Source: Gemmatimonadota bacterium (lineage in GTDB: Bacteria; Latescibacterota; UBA2968; UBA8231). From it: DNA of 12,821 nucleotides. The stretch's first letter is position 1. Each line of letters starts with the position of its first letter. Positions 7,178 through 12,821 of the stretch are shown here, piece by piece. Both the position numbers and the translations under genes were made by a program. The DNA is taken from assembly GCA_018673255.1 (NCBI GenBank), contig JABHDC010000088.1, forward strand, positions 1 through 12,821, written 5' to 3'. The notes below the pieces were generated by a model. That model was not told where the DNA came from. It made no database searches and worked only from the letters and a program-made list of their open reading frames with translations.

Positions 7178-8059
7178 TCAGACCGTTGCCAGCAAAGCCT
7201 GGCGCATGACGGCAACCGGTGCCCGGTGACCGGTCCACAATTGGAAGGCCCGCGCCGCCTGATGTACGAGCATTCCCAGTCCATCCACCGTGCGCGCCCC
7301 AGCGGCATCGGCCTGCTGCAACAGACGCGTGCGCAACGGCTTGTAGACGATGTCTACGACAACCATGTCTCGGTGCAGTCCGGTGCCATCACCCATCGGT
7401 GACACATCGACATCGGGTGCCAACCCGACGGAACTGCAGTTGATGAGCAGACCGGCCTCTTGCACGGGACCCGTATCACCGAGCTGGCCAGCCGTGGCGC
7501 GGCCTCGTCCCAGTTCATCGACCAGTTGCCGGGCGCGATCCAGGGTCCGATTCAGCACCCAGACCTCTTCGACATTCGAGTCCTCCAGCACGGCATGCAG
7601 CACGGCACGAGCCGCACCACCAGCGCCGAGAAGGACCACTTTTGACGGCAGATCCGTAAGGCCGCCATCCTCTCGCAGACTGGCAGCAATGCCATACGCA
7701 TCGGTGTTGTCACCCAGCAGGCGGTCGCCGTCTCGGACGATCGTGTTGACAGCGCCAATACGTTGAGCTGCCTCGCTGAGTTCGTCGACGATTGCCATGA
7801 CCCCCTGCTTGTGGGGGACTGTCACATTGAGCCCGCGAACGCCAAGGGTACGCATGGCCGTCCCCAGATCCGGTAGATGATCGGGGGTCACGTGGCAGGC
7901 GACGTAGACATAATCAAGGCCCACATGGGCCAGAGCCGCATTGTGCATTGTCGGAGATGCTGAGTGGGCCACCGGATCACCGATGACCCCAAGAATCTGC
8001 GTACTGCCACGGATCGCTGACGACGTCAGTGCCACCGCACCGGACAACACTTGGGTCAC
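7178..8059 (-). CDS. aroE: Shikimate dehydrogenase (NADP+)
   Basis: AroE reduces 3-dehydroshikimate to shikimate, the fourth step. In 293 residues the substrate-binding SASPTMHN (33-40), NVTVPHK with catalytic K84, and NTDAYG with D120 are all present. The Rossmann GAGGAARA (145-152), the NRT motif (170-172) and the closing GLGMLVHQAARAFQLWTG (260-277) follow. Compared with typical AroE, the N-terminus has roughly 15-20 extra residues before the first strand (QILGVIGDP). The start is GTG, and GTGA overlaps the stop of the 46-codon gene upstream; GAGGA lies nine bases before it. The enzyme looks intact. NADP+ preference is assumed from the NRT motif and the family, not proven. Confidence 0.95.
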   Translation of the reverse strand: MTQVLSGAVALTSSAIRGSTQILGVIGDPVAHSASPTMHNAALAHVGLDYVYVACHVTPDHLPDLGTAMRTLGVRGLNVTVPHKQGVMAIVDELSEAAQRIGAVNTIVRDGDRLLGDNTDAYGIAASLREDGGLTDLPSKVVLLGAGGAARAVLHAVLEDSNVEEVWVLNRTLDRARQLVDELGRGRATAGQLGDTGPVQEAGLLINCSSVGLAPDVDVSPMGDGTGLHRDMVVVDIVYKPLRTRLLQQADAAGARTVDGLGMLVHQAARAFQLWTGHRAPVAVMRQALLATV

Positions 8060-8196
8060 GCGAGCAGGTCCTCGGCGAACTGGTCAGCGATCTCTACTGC
8101 CTCGCCCCAGCTGACGCCGTAAAGCAACTTGATCAGCACAACCCCGCCGCCGAAGACGGCAGCGGCCAGCACAAAGACTCTCACCAGGGTCTTCAT
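8056..8196 (-). CDS. 46-aa single-pass membrane microprotein between aroA-like and aroE
   Basis: I do not recognise this protein. It starts MKTLVRVFVLAAAVFGGG, continues with one hydrophobic helix to about residue 26, and ends in a 20-residue acidic, amphipathic-looking segment (SWGEAVEIADQFAEDLLA). There are no cysteines and no obvious signal-peptidase site, so a membrane-anchored cytoplasmic or periplasmic tail is expected; orientation is unclear because K2, R6 and K23 flank the helix. Evidence that it is a gene: a strong AAGGAG at eight bases from the ATG, TAATG overlap with the aroA-like stop, and GTGA overlap with the aroE start. Both junctions match the coupling style of the rest of the operon. 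It may anchor or modulate a neighbouring enzyme; that is speculation. Confidence 0.8.
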   Translation of the reverse strand: MKTLVRVFVLAAAVFGGGVVLIKLLYGVSWGEAVEIADQFAEDLLA

Positions 8197-9485
8197 TATT
8201 TGCGCTCCTTGACGGTGATCGAGTCGAGGGTGTCGAAGAAACCAGGAAAGACAGCGTCGACACTCTCGCTGTCGTGAATTTGCATACCACCAGCACTCAC
8301 CAGACCGGCCACGGCAAATGCCTGGGCCACCGTCGCACGGGCATGAGTGACCACTTCCATCCCCTTCAGAGGTCGGGCACCATCGATGACCAGTCCCTCG
8401 GGGTATTCGCCAACCTTGGCACCCAGACCTCGCAGCAACGACACGAGGTGGGCGATCAGATCAACATCCTCACAACGACGCAGGGCCTCTACATCACGGA
8501 TGATGAACTCCCCTTCCGTCTGCGTCGCCAGCACCGCCAGGAGGGGCACCTGATTTATCAATCGCAGGGCTCGTTGATCGGCGACCCGCGTGCCCTTCAG
8601 GTGACTACCCTTGACGACCAGATCCGTCGAGCCCTCAGCATCGACGATCTCCACGTCCCCTTTGATCTGCCGTAGCAGATCCAAGAAGGTACGGTTCTGC
8701 GGCCGAATTGCGACTCGCTGGATCGTCAATTCCGATCGCCCCACGATCAGGGCGGCCACGATGAAAGGCAGCGCCTGTTCCAGATCACCCGGCAGGTCGA
8801 CGGCACACGCCTTGGGCGCACCTGCAGTCAGGTGCATGGCACGCAGGGCCGGATCGTCACGTCGATTCGGTTCGACGGTGATCCCCCGGCACCTCAGCTG
8901 GTCGTCGACGCGGTCCTTCGAAGTGGCCAGTTGCCGCAGGATGGTCACCGAACCTTCCTCGGCAAACATACCGGCAGCCAGGAGAGCCAGCTTCGTGTCG
9001 GCACTCAGATCGGTGTCCTCATGATCGGCAGCCACTGGCTCTTCAACCGCATCCACGGTCGCGATCGTGTCCGACTCCAATCGACCGACAGCACCGGTTC
9101 GGGCCAGGAGGGAAAACAACGCCTGGACCGGATCGGATTGGTCGGCTTCCATATGAATCGTGTAGGCCAGAGGCTGCATGGCCAGAATCGCCATGGGCAG
9201 CAGGACTTCAGCACCGAGGCCACTCAGATCAACGGGGTGGTCACATGCCTTGAGGCCCCGCAACCCGACACCGTGCACTGTCAGTCCCCCATCGCCCTCG
9301 TCAATCTCGACACCGAGCCCCCGCAGCTGCTTCGCATGCGGCTCAAGACATGGCGGCACCTGGTCGATCCGGCTGTCTCCATCGCTGATGGCAGCCAGCC
9401 ATATCGCCGTCAGTGCTGCGGGCAATTCTCCGGGAACACGCACACTCCCGCTGATCTTGCGGGCGCGGGTGATGGTCCTTTCCAA
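8196..9485 (-). CDS. EPSP-synthase-like protein lacking the active-site residues (probable pseudoenzyme)
   Basis: The 429 residues match AroA (5-enolpyruvylshikimate-3-phosphate synthase) in length and in the scaffold of both domains: VRVPG (15-19), LPGDLEQALPFIVAA (231-245), VPLLAV (313-318), AFAVAGL (389-395), FPGFF (413-417). By manual alignment to E. coli AroA the functional residues are largely gone: K22 is L21, S23 is P22, R27 is T26, N94 is G89, R100 is L95, R124 is D118, Q171 is D163, D313 is N311, K340 is C338, R344 is D342, R386 is T385. S169 (S161) and E341 (E339) remain. There is no stop or frameshift, so it is not a simple decaying gene. It sits where aroA is expected, between tyrA and aroE. 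The start is TTG with GGAGG 11 bases upstream; its stop forms TAATG with the microprotein. MurA is a less likely relative. Normal EPSP synthase activity is improbable; any real function is unknown. Confidence 0.85.
   Translation of the reverse strand: MERTITRARKISGSVRVPGELPAALTAIWLAAISDGDSRIDQVPPCLEPHAKQLRGLGVEIDEGDGGLTVHGVGLRGLKACDHPVDLSGLGAEVLLPMAILAMQPLAYTIHMEADQSDPVQALFSLLARTGAVGRLESDTIATVDAVEEPVAADHEDTDLSADTKLALLAAGMFAEEGSVTILRQLATSKDRVDDQLRCRGITVEPNRRDDPALRAMHLTAGAPKACAVDLPGDLEQALPFIVAALIVGRSELTIQRVAIRPQNRTFLDLLRQIKGDVEIVDAEGSTDLVVKGSHLKGTRVADQRALRLINQVPLLAVLATQTEGEFIIRDVEALRRCEDVDLIAHLVSLLRGLGAKVGEYPEGLVIDGARPLKGMEVVTHARATVAQAFAVAGLVSAGGMQIHDSESVDAVFPGFFDTLDSITVKERK
8205..8210 (-). promoter_or_regulatory. 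Ribosome binding site (AAGGAG) for the 46-aa microprotein
   Basis: AAGGAG with an 8-base spacer to the ATG at 8196 lies within the last codons of the aroA-like gene. It is one of the strongest Shine-Dalgarno sequences in the window and decides the call of the small gene. Confidence 0.75.
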
Positions 9486-9496
9486 CGTCGTTCTGC

Positions 9497-9501
9497 CTCC
9501 G
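9497..9501 (-). promoter_or_regulatory. Ribosome binding site (GGAGG) for the aroA-like gene
   Basis: GGAGG lies 11 bases before the TTG at 9485, within the 17-base gap after the tyrA stop codon. It supports the TTG start; the protein then begins MERTITRARKISGSVRVPG, as expected for the family. Confidence 0.6.
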
Positions 9502-9502
9502 T

Positions 9503-10618
9503 TCAGGGCCGGCGGGCCCGATAGCCGTGGTCGGCGAGAATCGCCAACGCCCGGTCGGCCGCCTCATCATCTTCGAATCCGAGGCGCAGGGTTCCACCTT
9601 CACCTTCACGCACTTTGACCACTTCGATGTCGTTGATATTCACGCGCTGTGCGGCAAGCAATGTTGCGATCTGGGCAATGACGCCGGGTTTGTCCTCGCA
9701 GACAACGAGAATCTCTGACAGACGATGAATGAATCCCTTTGCGTCGCGGGGGATCGTATCACGGACCCGGTTCGCATAGTCGAAATCTTCTGCCAACGCC
9801 TCATCACCAACACGCCCGGTGACCTGTGACAACTGCGTGCTGAATTGTCCGGTCATGGCCCGGATTCGATCACCATTGGTCGCGCAGATATCTTTCCATA
9901 CGGGGGCGAAGGGACTGGAGGCGATCCGCGTCATGTCGCGGAATCCCCCCGCTGCCAGCATGAGGAATGCACCGCGCGCTTCGTCGCCCTCGTCCAGACG
10001 GCCCACCATCTCTACCAGACTCGTGGCCAGCAGTTGAGGAAGATGACTGATGGCGGCCACGACGGTATCGTGAGACTCGGCTTTCAATTCCAGCACCCTG
10101 GCGCCGACACCCCGCACCAGATCGCGCAGACCCAGGTGCAATGGCGCTGGCACACCCGGATCGGGGATCAGTACGTAGATCGCATTCTGAAAGAGGAATG
10201 GATCCGCCGCACCGACACCGGATTTCTCGGAACCGGCCATGGGGTGGCCACCAAGGAAATACACGTCGTCGCGCCCCACGGCACGAGCAGCGGCCACGAT
10301 CTGGCGCTTCGTGCTGCCTGCATCGGTGACCAGCGTTCCAGGTGCGGCTGCCGCCATCACAGCAGGTAACGTGTCGATGATGTGCTGAATCGGCGAACAG
10401 GCGAAGACGAGATCGACCCCATCCAGTGCAGCTGGCAACTGGTCATAGCCGAATCCCTCATCAACGGCACCCAGATCGACGGCCCGCTCGATCGTCGCCG
10501 GCCGGCTGATACCAACGATGCCACCCTCGAAGCCGATTCGGCGCATCGCCAGCCCCATGGAACCACCGATGAGGCCCACACCGAGAATCGCGACGCGTTG
10601 GAAAGGGATGTTATCCAT
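9503..10618 (-). CDS. tyrA: Prephenate dehydrogenase with C-terminal ACT domain
   Basis: The protein oxidatively decarboxylates prephenate to 4-hydroxyphenylpyruvate, the tyrosine branch (arogenate as substrate cannot be excluded). In 371 residues the Rossmann GVGLIGGS (13-20), DAGSTK (99-104), GGHPMAGSEKSG (123-134) and SHLPQLLA with H192 (191-198) are present. The helical dimerisation domain contains GGFRDMTRIA (224-233). Residues about 302-366 form an ACT domain (EDKPGVIAQIATLL, VNINDIE), which in related enzymes binds an aromatic amino acid for feedback control. That regulation is inferred here. The ATG at 10618 has only a weak ribosome binding site and lies 15 bases beyond the chorismate mutase stop, so the pair encodes consecutive reactions as separate proteins rather than a fused T-protein. 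Confidence 0.94.
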   Translation of the reverse strand: MDNIPFQRVAILGVGLIGGSMGLAMRRIGFEGGIVGISRPATIERAVDLGAVDEGFGYDQLPAALDGVDLVFACSPIQHIIDTLPAVMAAAAPGTLVTDAGSTKRQIVAAARAVGRDDVYFLGGHPMAGSEKSGVGAADPFLFQNAIYVLIPDPGVPAPLHLGLRDLVRGVGARVLELKAESHDTVVAAISHLPQLLATSLVEMVGRLDEGDEARGAFLMLAAGGFRDMTRIASSPFAPVWKDICATNGDRIRAMTGQFSTQLSQVTGRVGDEALAEDFDYANRVRDTIPRDAKGFIHRLSEILVVCEDKPGVIAQIATLLAAQRVNINDIEVVKVREGEGGTLRLGFEDDEAADRALAILADHGYRARRP

Positions 10619-10633
10619 GGCTGTCGTCGTGGG

Positions 10634-10897
10634 TCAGGACCCCTCACCTTCGAGATGGCGGGCCTCTGCGATGATCCGGGTGTAGAGATCTGAGATCGCC
10701 TCATCACTGAGCGGTCCCTCATTGGCCGCCTTGAGCCGATCGATCACCTCACGTTCACGCTGCGCATCGCGCACCTTCAGCCCTGTCGCGTGCTTGAGCT
10801 TGCCGATTTCGAGGGCGTATTCCATGCGCCGATTGAGCAGATCGATGATGACCTGATCGAGCGTGTCGATTCGAGTACGCCAGTCACTGATGTCCAT
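10634..10897 (-). CDS. aroQ: Chorismate mutase, AroQ type
   Basis: This 87-residue all-helical AroQ-class enzyme rearranges chorismate to prephenate. Alignment with the E. coli chorismate mutase domain places all the main active-site residues: R7 (R11), R24 (R28), K35 (K39), D44 (D48), R47 (R51) and E48 (E52). The Q88 position is E83, a replacement known in other AroQ proteins. I chose the ATG at 10897 (MDISDWRTRID), preceded by AGGAG at nine bases. The frame is open further upstream to 11044, but that part is arginine/tryptophan-rich noise overlapping trpS. It lies 25 bases downstream of trpS and immediately upstream of tyrA, whose enzyme uses its product. A gene symbol of pheA-like or aroH could also be used; the AroQ class is what the sequence shows. 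Confidence 0.92.
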   Translation of the reverse strand: MDISDWRTRIDTLDQVIIDLLNRRMEYALEIGKLKHATGLKVRDAQREREVIDRLKAANEGPLSDEAISDLYTRIIAEARHLEGEGS

Positions 10898-10906
10898 GAG
10901 TCGAGT

Positions 10907-10911
10907 CTCCT
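10907..10911 (-). promoter_or_regulatory. Ribosome binding site (AGGAG) for chorismate mutase
   Basis: AGGAG lies nine bases before the ATG at 10897 in the 25-base gap after trpS. It settles the start of aroQ, since the open frame extends a further 49 codons upstream. Confidence 0.65.
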
Positions 10912-10922
10912 GTCGTGGAGCG

Positions 10923-11912
10923 TCAGCGCAGGCCCATGGCCTGGCGCACCTGTGCCATCGTCGTCTCCACGACGGGGCGAGCACGTTCGACACCGTCGGC
11001 CAACAGCTGGTCGAGCGTGGCCGGATCGGCGGTGAGTTCATCATAACGCTTGCGGATCGGGGCCAGCGACTCGATGACGAGCTCTGCGAGCCCCTTCTTC
11101 AGATCACCATACCCCTTGCCGTCGAAACGCGCCTCGATCGCCTCACGCGTCTCGCCGGACAGGACCTGGTAGATGGTGAGCAGATTGGTCACACCCGGCC
11201 GTTCGGGATCGAAGACGATCTCGCGTTGCGAATCGGTGACGGCACGTGAGAACTTCTTCTGAATCACCTTCGGCTCGTCAAGCAGACCGACGGCGTGGAA
11301 TTGTCCAGCCACCGACTTCGACATCTTCCGGGTCGGATCGTCCAGTCCCATGACGCGCGCACCCACTCCACGGATCACCGGCTCGGGTACGACAAATGTT
11401 TCGCCATAGAGACTATTGAATCGCCCGGCAATGTCACGCGCCAATTCGACGTGCTGCTTCTGATCATCGCCAACGGGCACAACCGCTGCCTGATACAGCA
11501 GAATGTCGGCCGCCATCAGTGCCGGATAGGTGAGTAGACCCGTGCCGACACTTTCACCCTGACCGACGGACTTGTCCTTGAACTGCGTCATCCGTTGCAA
11601 CCACCCCAGTGGCGTATTGCAGGTGAGCAACCAGGCCAGTTCGGTGTGTTCAGGTACGTGGGACTGCACGAAAAGCACGGAGCGTTCCGTGTCGATGCCG
11701 CAAGCCACCAGAACGGCGACCAGCTGCCGCACATTGCGCCGCAGTTCTTCCGGATCGTAGGGCACAGTGATGGCGTGCTGATCGACGACGCAGAAGAAGT
11801 TCTCGTAGCGCTCCTGATCACCGACCCAATTGCGGATCGCGCCGATGTAGTTGCCCAGGTGCGGCTCACCGGATGGTTGTATCCCGGAAAAGACCCGCGG
11901 TTTGTCCGTCAC
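10923..11912 (-). CDS. trpS: Tryptophanyl-tRNA synthetase
   Basis: TrpS charges tRNA-Trp with tryptophan. The 329-residue protein has the bacterial TrpRS pattern: SGIQPSGEPHLGNYIGA (9-25) carries the HIGH-type signature, TYPALMAADILLY (128-140) includes D136, expected to contact the indole nitrogen, GDDQKQH (148-154) follows, and RKMSKS (195-200) is a perfect KMSKS loop. All catalytic motifs are intact and the length is normal. The GTG start at 11912 is supported by AGGAGA five bases upstream. It follows trpC after 85 bases, the largest gap in the minus-strand string, which contains a small hairpin but no evident terminator, T-box or Trp-rich leader peptide. Its place between trpC and chorismate mutase couples use of tryptophan to its synthesis. 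Confidence 0.96.
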   Translation of the reverse strand: MTDKPRVFSGIQPSGEPHLGNYIGAIRNWVGDQERYENFFCVVDQHAITVPYDPEELRRNVRQLVAVLVACGIDTERSVLFVQSHVPEHTELAWLLTCNTPLGWLQRMTQFKDKSVGQGESVGTGLLTYPALMAADILLYQAAVVPVGDDQKQHVELARDIAGRFNSLYGETFVVPEPVIRGVGARVMGLDDPTRKMSKSVAGQFHAVGLLDEPKVIQKKFSRAVTDSQREIVFDPERPGVTNLLTIYQVLSGETREAIEARFDGKGYGDLKKGLAELVIESLAPIRKRYDELTADPATLDQLLADGVERARPVVETTMAQVRQAMGLR

Positions 11913-11917
11913 GTCAC

Positions 11918-11923
11918 TCTCCT
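11918..11923 (-). promoter_or_regulatory. Ribosome binding site (AGGAGA) for trpS
   Basis: AGGAGA with a five-base spacer to the GTG at 11912; it decides the non-ATG start of trpS. Confidence 0.65.
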
Positions 11924-11939
11924 GATTGTCGTCGTCATC

Positions 11940-11958
11940 ACGACGCTCTGTTCGTCGT
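11940..11958 (-). other. Small hairpin in the trpC-trpS gap
   Basis: ACGACG (11940-11945) and CGTCGT (11953-11958) form a perfect 6-bp stem around seven bases, in the 85-base gap between trpC and trpS. No T-run follows in the minus-strand direction, so it is unlikely to be a terminator. It could be an RNA-processing or leader structure, or chance, since the gap is rich in GTC/GAC triplets. Confidence 0.25.
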
Positions 11959-11997
11959 CATTTTCTCTGTCCAACGCACTTGCCCTGGCATCAGCCC

Positions 11998-12807
11998 TCA
12001 GCCACGCAGGAGGCGCTCGACGGCCTCACCGATATCATCGGCCCGCATCAGCGATTCGCCGACGAGGATGGCATCGACTCCCGCCTCCTCCAGCTGACGC
12101 ACATCATCGTGTGTGCCGATTCCGCTTTCACTCACCAGTGTCACCCCTGACGGCACATATTCTCTCAACTCGAAGGTCCTATCCAGGGACGTGTCAAAGG
12201 TTCTCAGATCGCGGTTGTTGATGCCCACCAGCGACGCTTCGGCCGCCAATGCCCGCTCGAGTTCTTCGCGCGTGTGCACCTCGACCAGGATGGAGAGCCC
12301 CAGGTCCCGGGCCAGACCTTGGAAATCTTCGAGCTGCCCGCCATCCATGAGCGCCACGATCAGCAGGATGGCATCCGCCCCGATCAACCGGGCCTCGTGG
12401 ATCTGGTAGGGATCGACGGTAAAGTCCTTGCGCAGCACCGGGAGGCCGGCAGCCTCCCGCGCACACGGCAGATAGTCGTCGCGACCCTGAAAATAGGCTT
12501 CGTCCGTGAGCACGGAAAGCGCCCGCGCCCCGTGTCGGGCATAGGTCTCGGCGATCTGAGCCGGATCGAAGTCTTCCCGGATGACACCTTTGGAGGGCGA
12601 TGCCTTCTTGACCTCCGCGATCAGCGCGATGGGCGCCTCGCGCAACACCCCGGCAAAGTCAGCCGGCGCGGGTAGATCGGCGGCGCGGGCACTGACCTCT
12701 TCCAGGGGGGTGGATGCCCGCCGACGCGAGACGAAATCCCGCTTATAGCGGGCGATCTCTTCGAGAATACTGGCTGCGGGGGGTCTCTGCTCAGGCATTG
12801 CTGACAT
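11998..12807 (-). CDS. trpC: Indole-3-glycerol phosphate synthase
   Basis: TrpC closes the indole ring of indole-3-glycerol phosphate in tryptophan biosynthesis. The 269-residue TIM-barrel protein shows the family motifs in order: IAEVKKASPSKG (63-74) with catalytic E65 and K67, LRKDF with the general-acid lysine K127, ILVEVH with E176, GINNRDL (195-201) and SESGI with E227 (226-230). The start may be the ATG at 12807 (MSAMPEQ) or the one at 12798 (MPEQ); neither has a clear Shine-Dalgarno. The second overlaps the stop of a possible upstream frame by eight bases, so coupling to an upstream trp gene is likely. The enzyme is complete and not fused to TrpF, as it is in some enterobacteria. Confidence 0.95.
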   Translation of the reverse strand: MSAMPEQRPPAASILEEIARYKRDFVSRRRASTPLEEVSARAADLPAPADFAGVLREAPIALIAEVKKASPSKGVIREDFDPAQIAETYARHGARALSVLTDEAYFQGRDDYLPCAREAAGLPVLRKDFTVDPYQIHEARLIGADAILLIVALMDGGQLEDFQGLARDLGLSILVEVHTREELERALAAEASLVGINNRDLRTFDTSLDRTFELREYVPSGVTLVSESGIGTHDDVRQLEEAGVDAILVGESLMRADDIGEAVERLLRG

Positions 12808-12821
12808 CGCGCAACTTGTCG
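12791..12821 (-). CDS. Possible 3' end of the gene upstream of trpC (perhaps trpD)
   Basis: At the right edge a minus-strand frame reads DKLRDVSNA and ends with TGA at 12793-12791, overlapping the start region of trpC. The tail would suit the C-terminus of anthranilate phosphoribosyltransferase, the usual upstream neighbour of trpC, but nine codons cannot identify a gene. The frame is as much a guess from operon context as from sequence. Confidence 0.3.
   Translation of the reverse strand, partial: DKLRDVSNA

Noticed and set aside
8196..9485. The aroA-like gene as MurA (UDP-GlcNAc enolpyruvyl transferase) or as a decayed pseudogene
   Set aside because: The C-terminal FPGFF, the EALRR..E region and the operon position fit AroA better, and the MurA signature residues are absent too. 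No stop or frameshift occurs, and it keeps a ribosome binding site and coupled junction.
8832..9524. 230-codon plus-strand frame opposite the aroA-like gene
   Set aside because: I checked whether the degenerate aroA-like frame could itself be a shadow of this one. The minus-strand frame aligns with AroA across its whole length and the plus-strand frame matches nothing.
10898..11044. N-terminal extension of chorismate mutase to a start at 11044
   Set aside because: The extra 49 codons overlap the end of trpS, are low-complexity R/W/P-rich and unlike AroQ; the ATG at 10897 has a good ribosome binding site.
11913..11997. T-box or Trp attenuator leader before trpS
   Set aside because: The 85-base gap is too short for a T-box, contains no Trp-rich short ORF, and its only hairpin lacks a T-run.

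Overview
The window is a compact, GC-rich bacterial segment. It is almost filled by one long minus-strand gene string for aromatic amino acid biosynthesis and translation. A single truncated plus-strand gene converges on it from the left edge. The BatA-like membrane protein, the short-type ArgS, the frequent GTG/TTG starts and the base composition suggest a Gram-negative bacterium, perhaps from the FCB/PVC or a related candidate phylum. That placement is an inference; nothing in the window fixes the taxon.

Layout. Positions 1-1712 (+) hold the C-terminal part of a VWA/BatA-type membrane-anchored protein with an in-frame 21-bp tandem repeat. Positions 1713-1806 are a short convergent gap with two hairpins. 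From 12821 down to 1807 everything is on the minus strand. In transcription order: a probable 9-codon tail of an upstream gene, trpC, trpS, chorismate mutase (aroQ), ACT-domain prephenate dehydrogenase (tyrA), an EPSP-synthase-like gene (aroA-like), a 46-codon membrane microprotein, aroE, argS, a 59-codon double-CxxC protein, aroK, aroB, rimO and a DUF971 gene. No gene-free stretch exceeds 100 bases. I saw no tRNA, rRNA, CRISPR array or insertion sequence.

How the genes fit together. aroB, aroE and aroK supply steps 2, 4 and 5 of the shikimate pathway; the aroA-like gene sits where step 6 would be expected. AroQ and TyrA lead from chorismate towards tyrosine, and TrpC belongs to the tryptophan branch. 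TrpS uses the tryptophan end product. ArgS and RimO tie the string to translation. Junctions are very tight: GTGA overlaps at the starts of aroE, aroK and rimO, TAATG at the microprotein start, and a two-step ATGA arrangement before aroB. This indicates one translationally coupled operon.

Most notable. The aroA-like protein is full length and uninterrupted, but by my manual alignment it has lost nearly every substrate-binding and catalytic residue of EPSP synthase, so it looks like a conserved pseudoenzyme. Two small genes (46-aa membrane protein, 59-aa zinc-ribbon-like protein) are coupled into the operon next to it and look undescribed. The aroK/aroB junction carries a duplicated start region that creates a five-codon ORF with ATGA overlaps at both ends.
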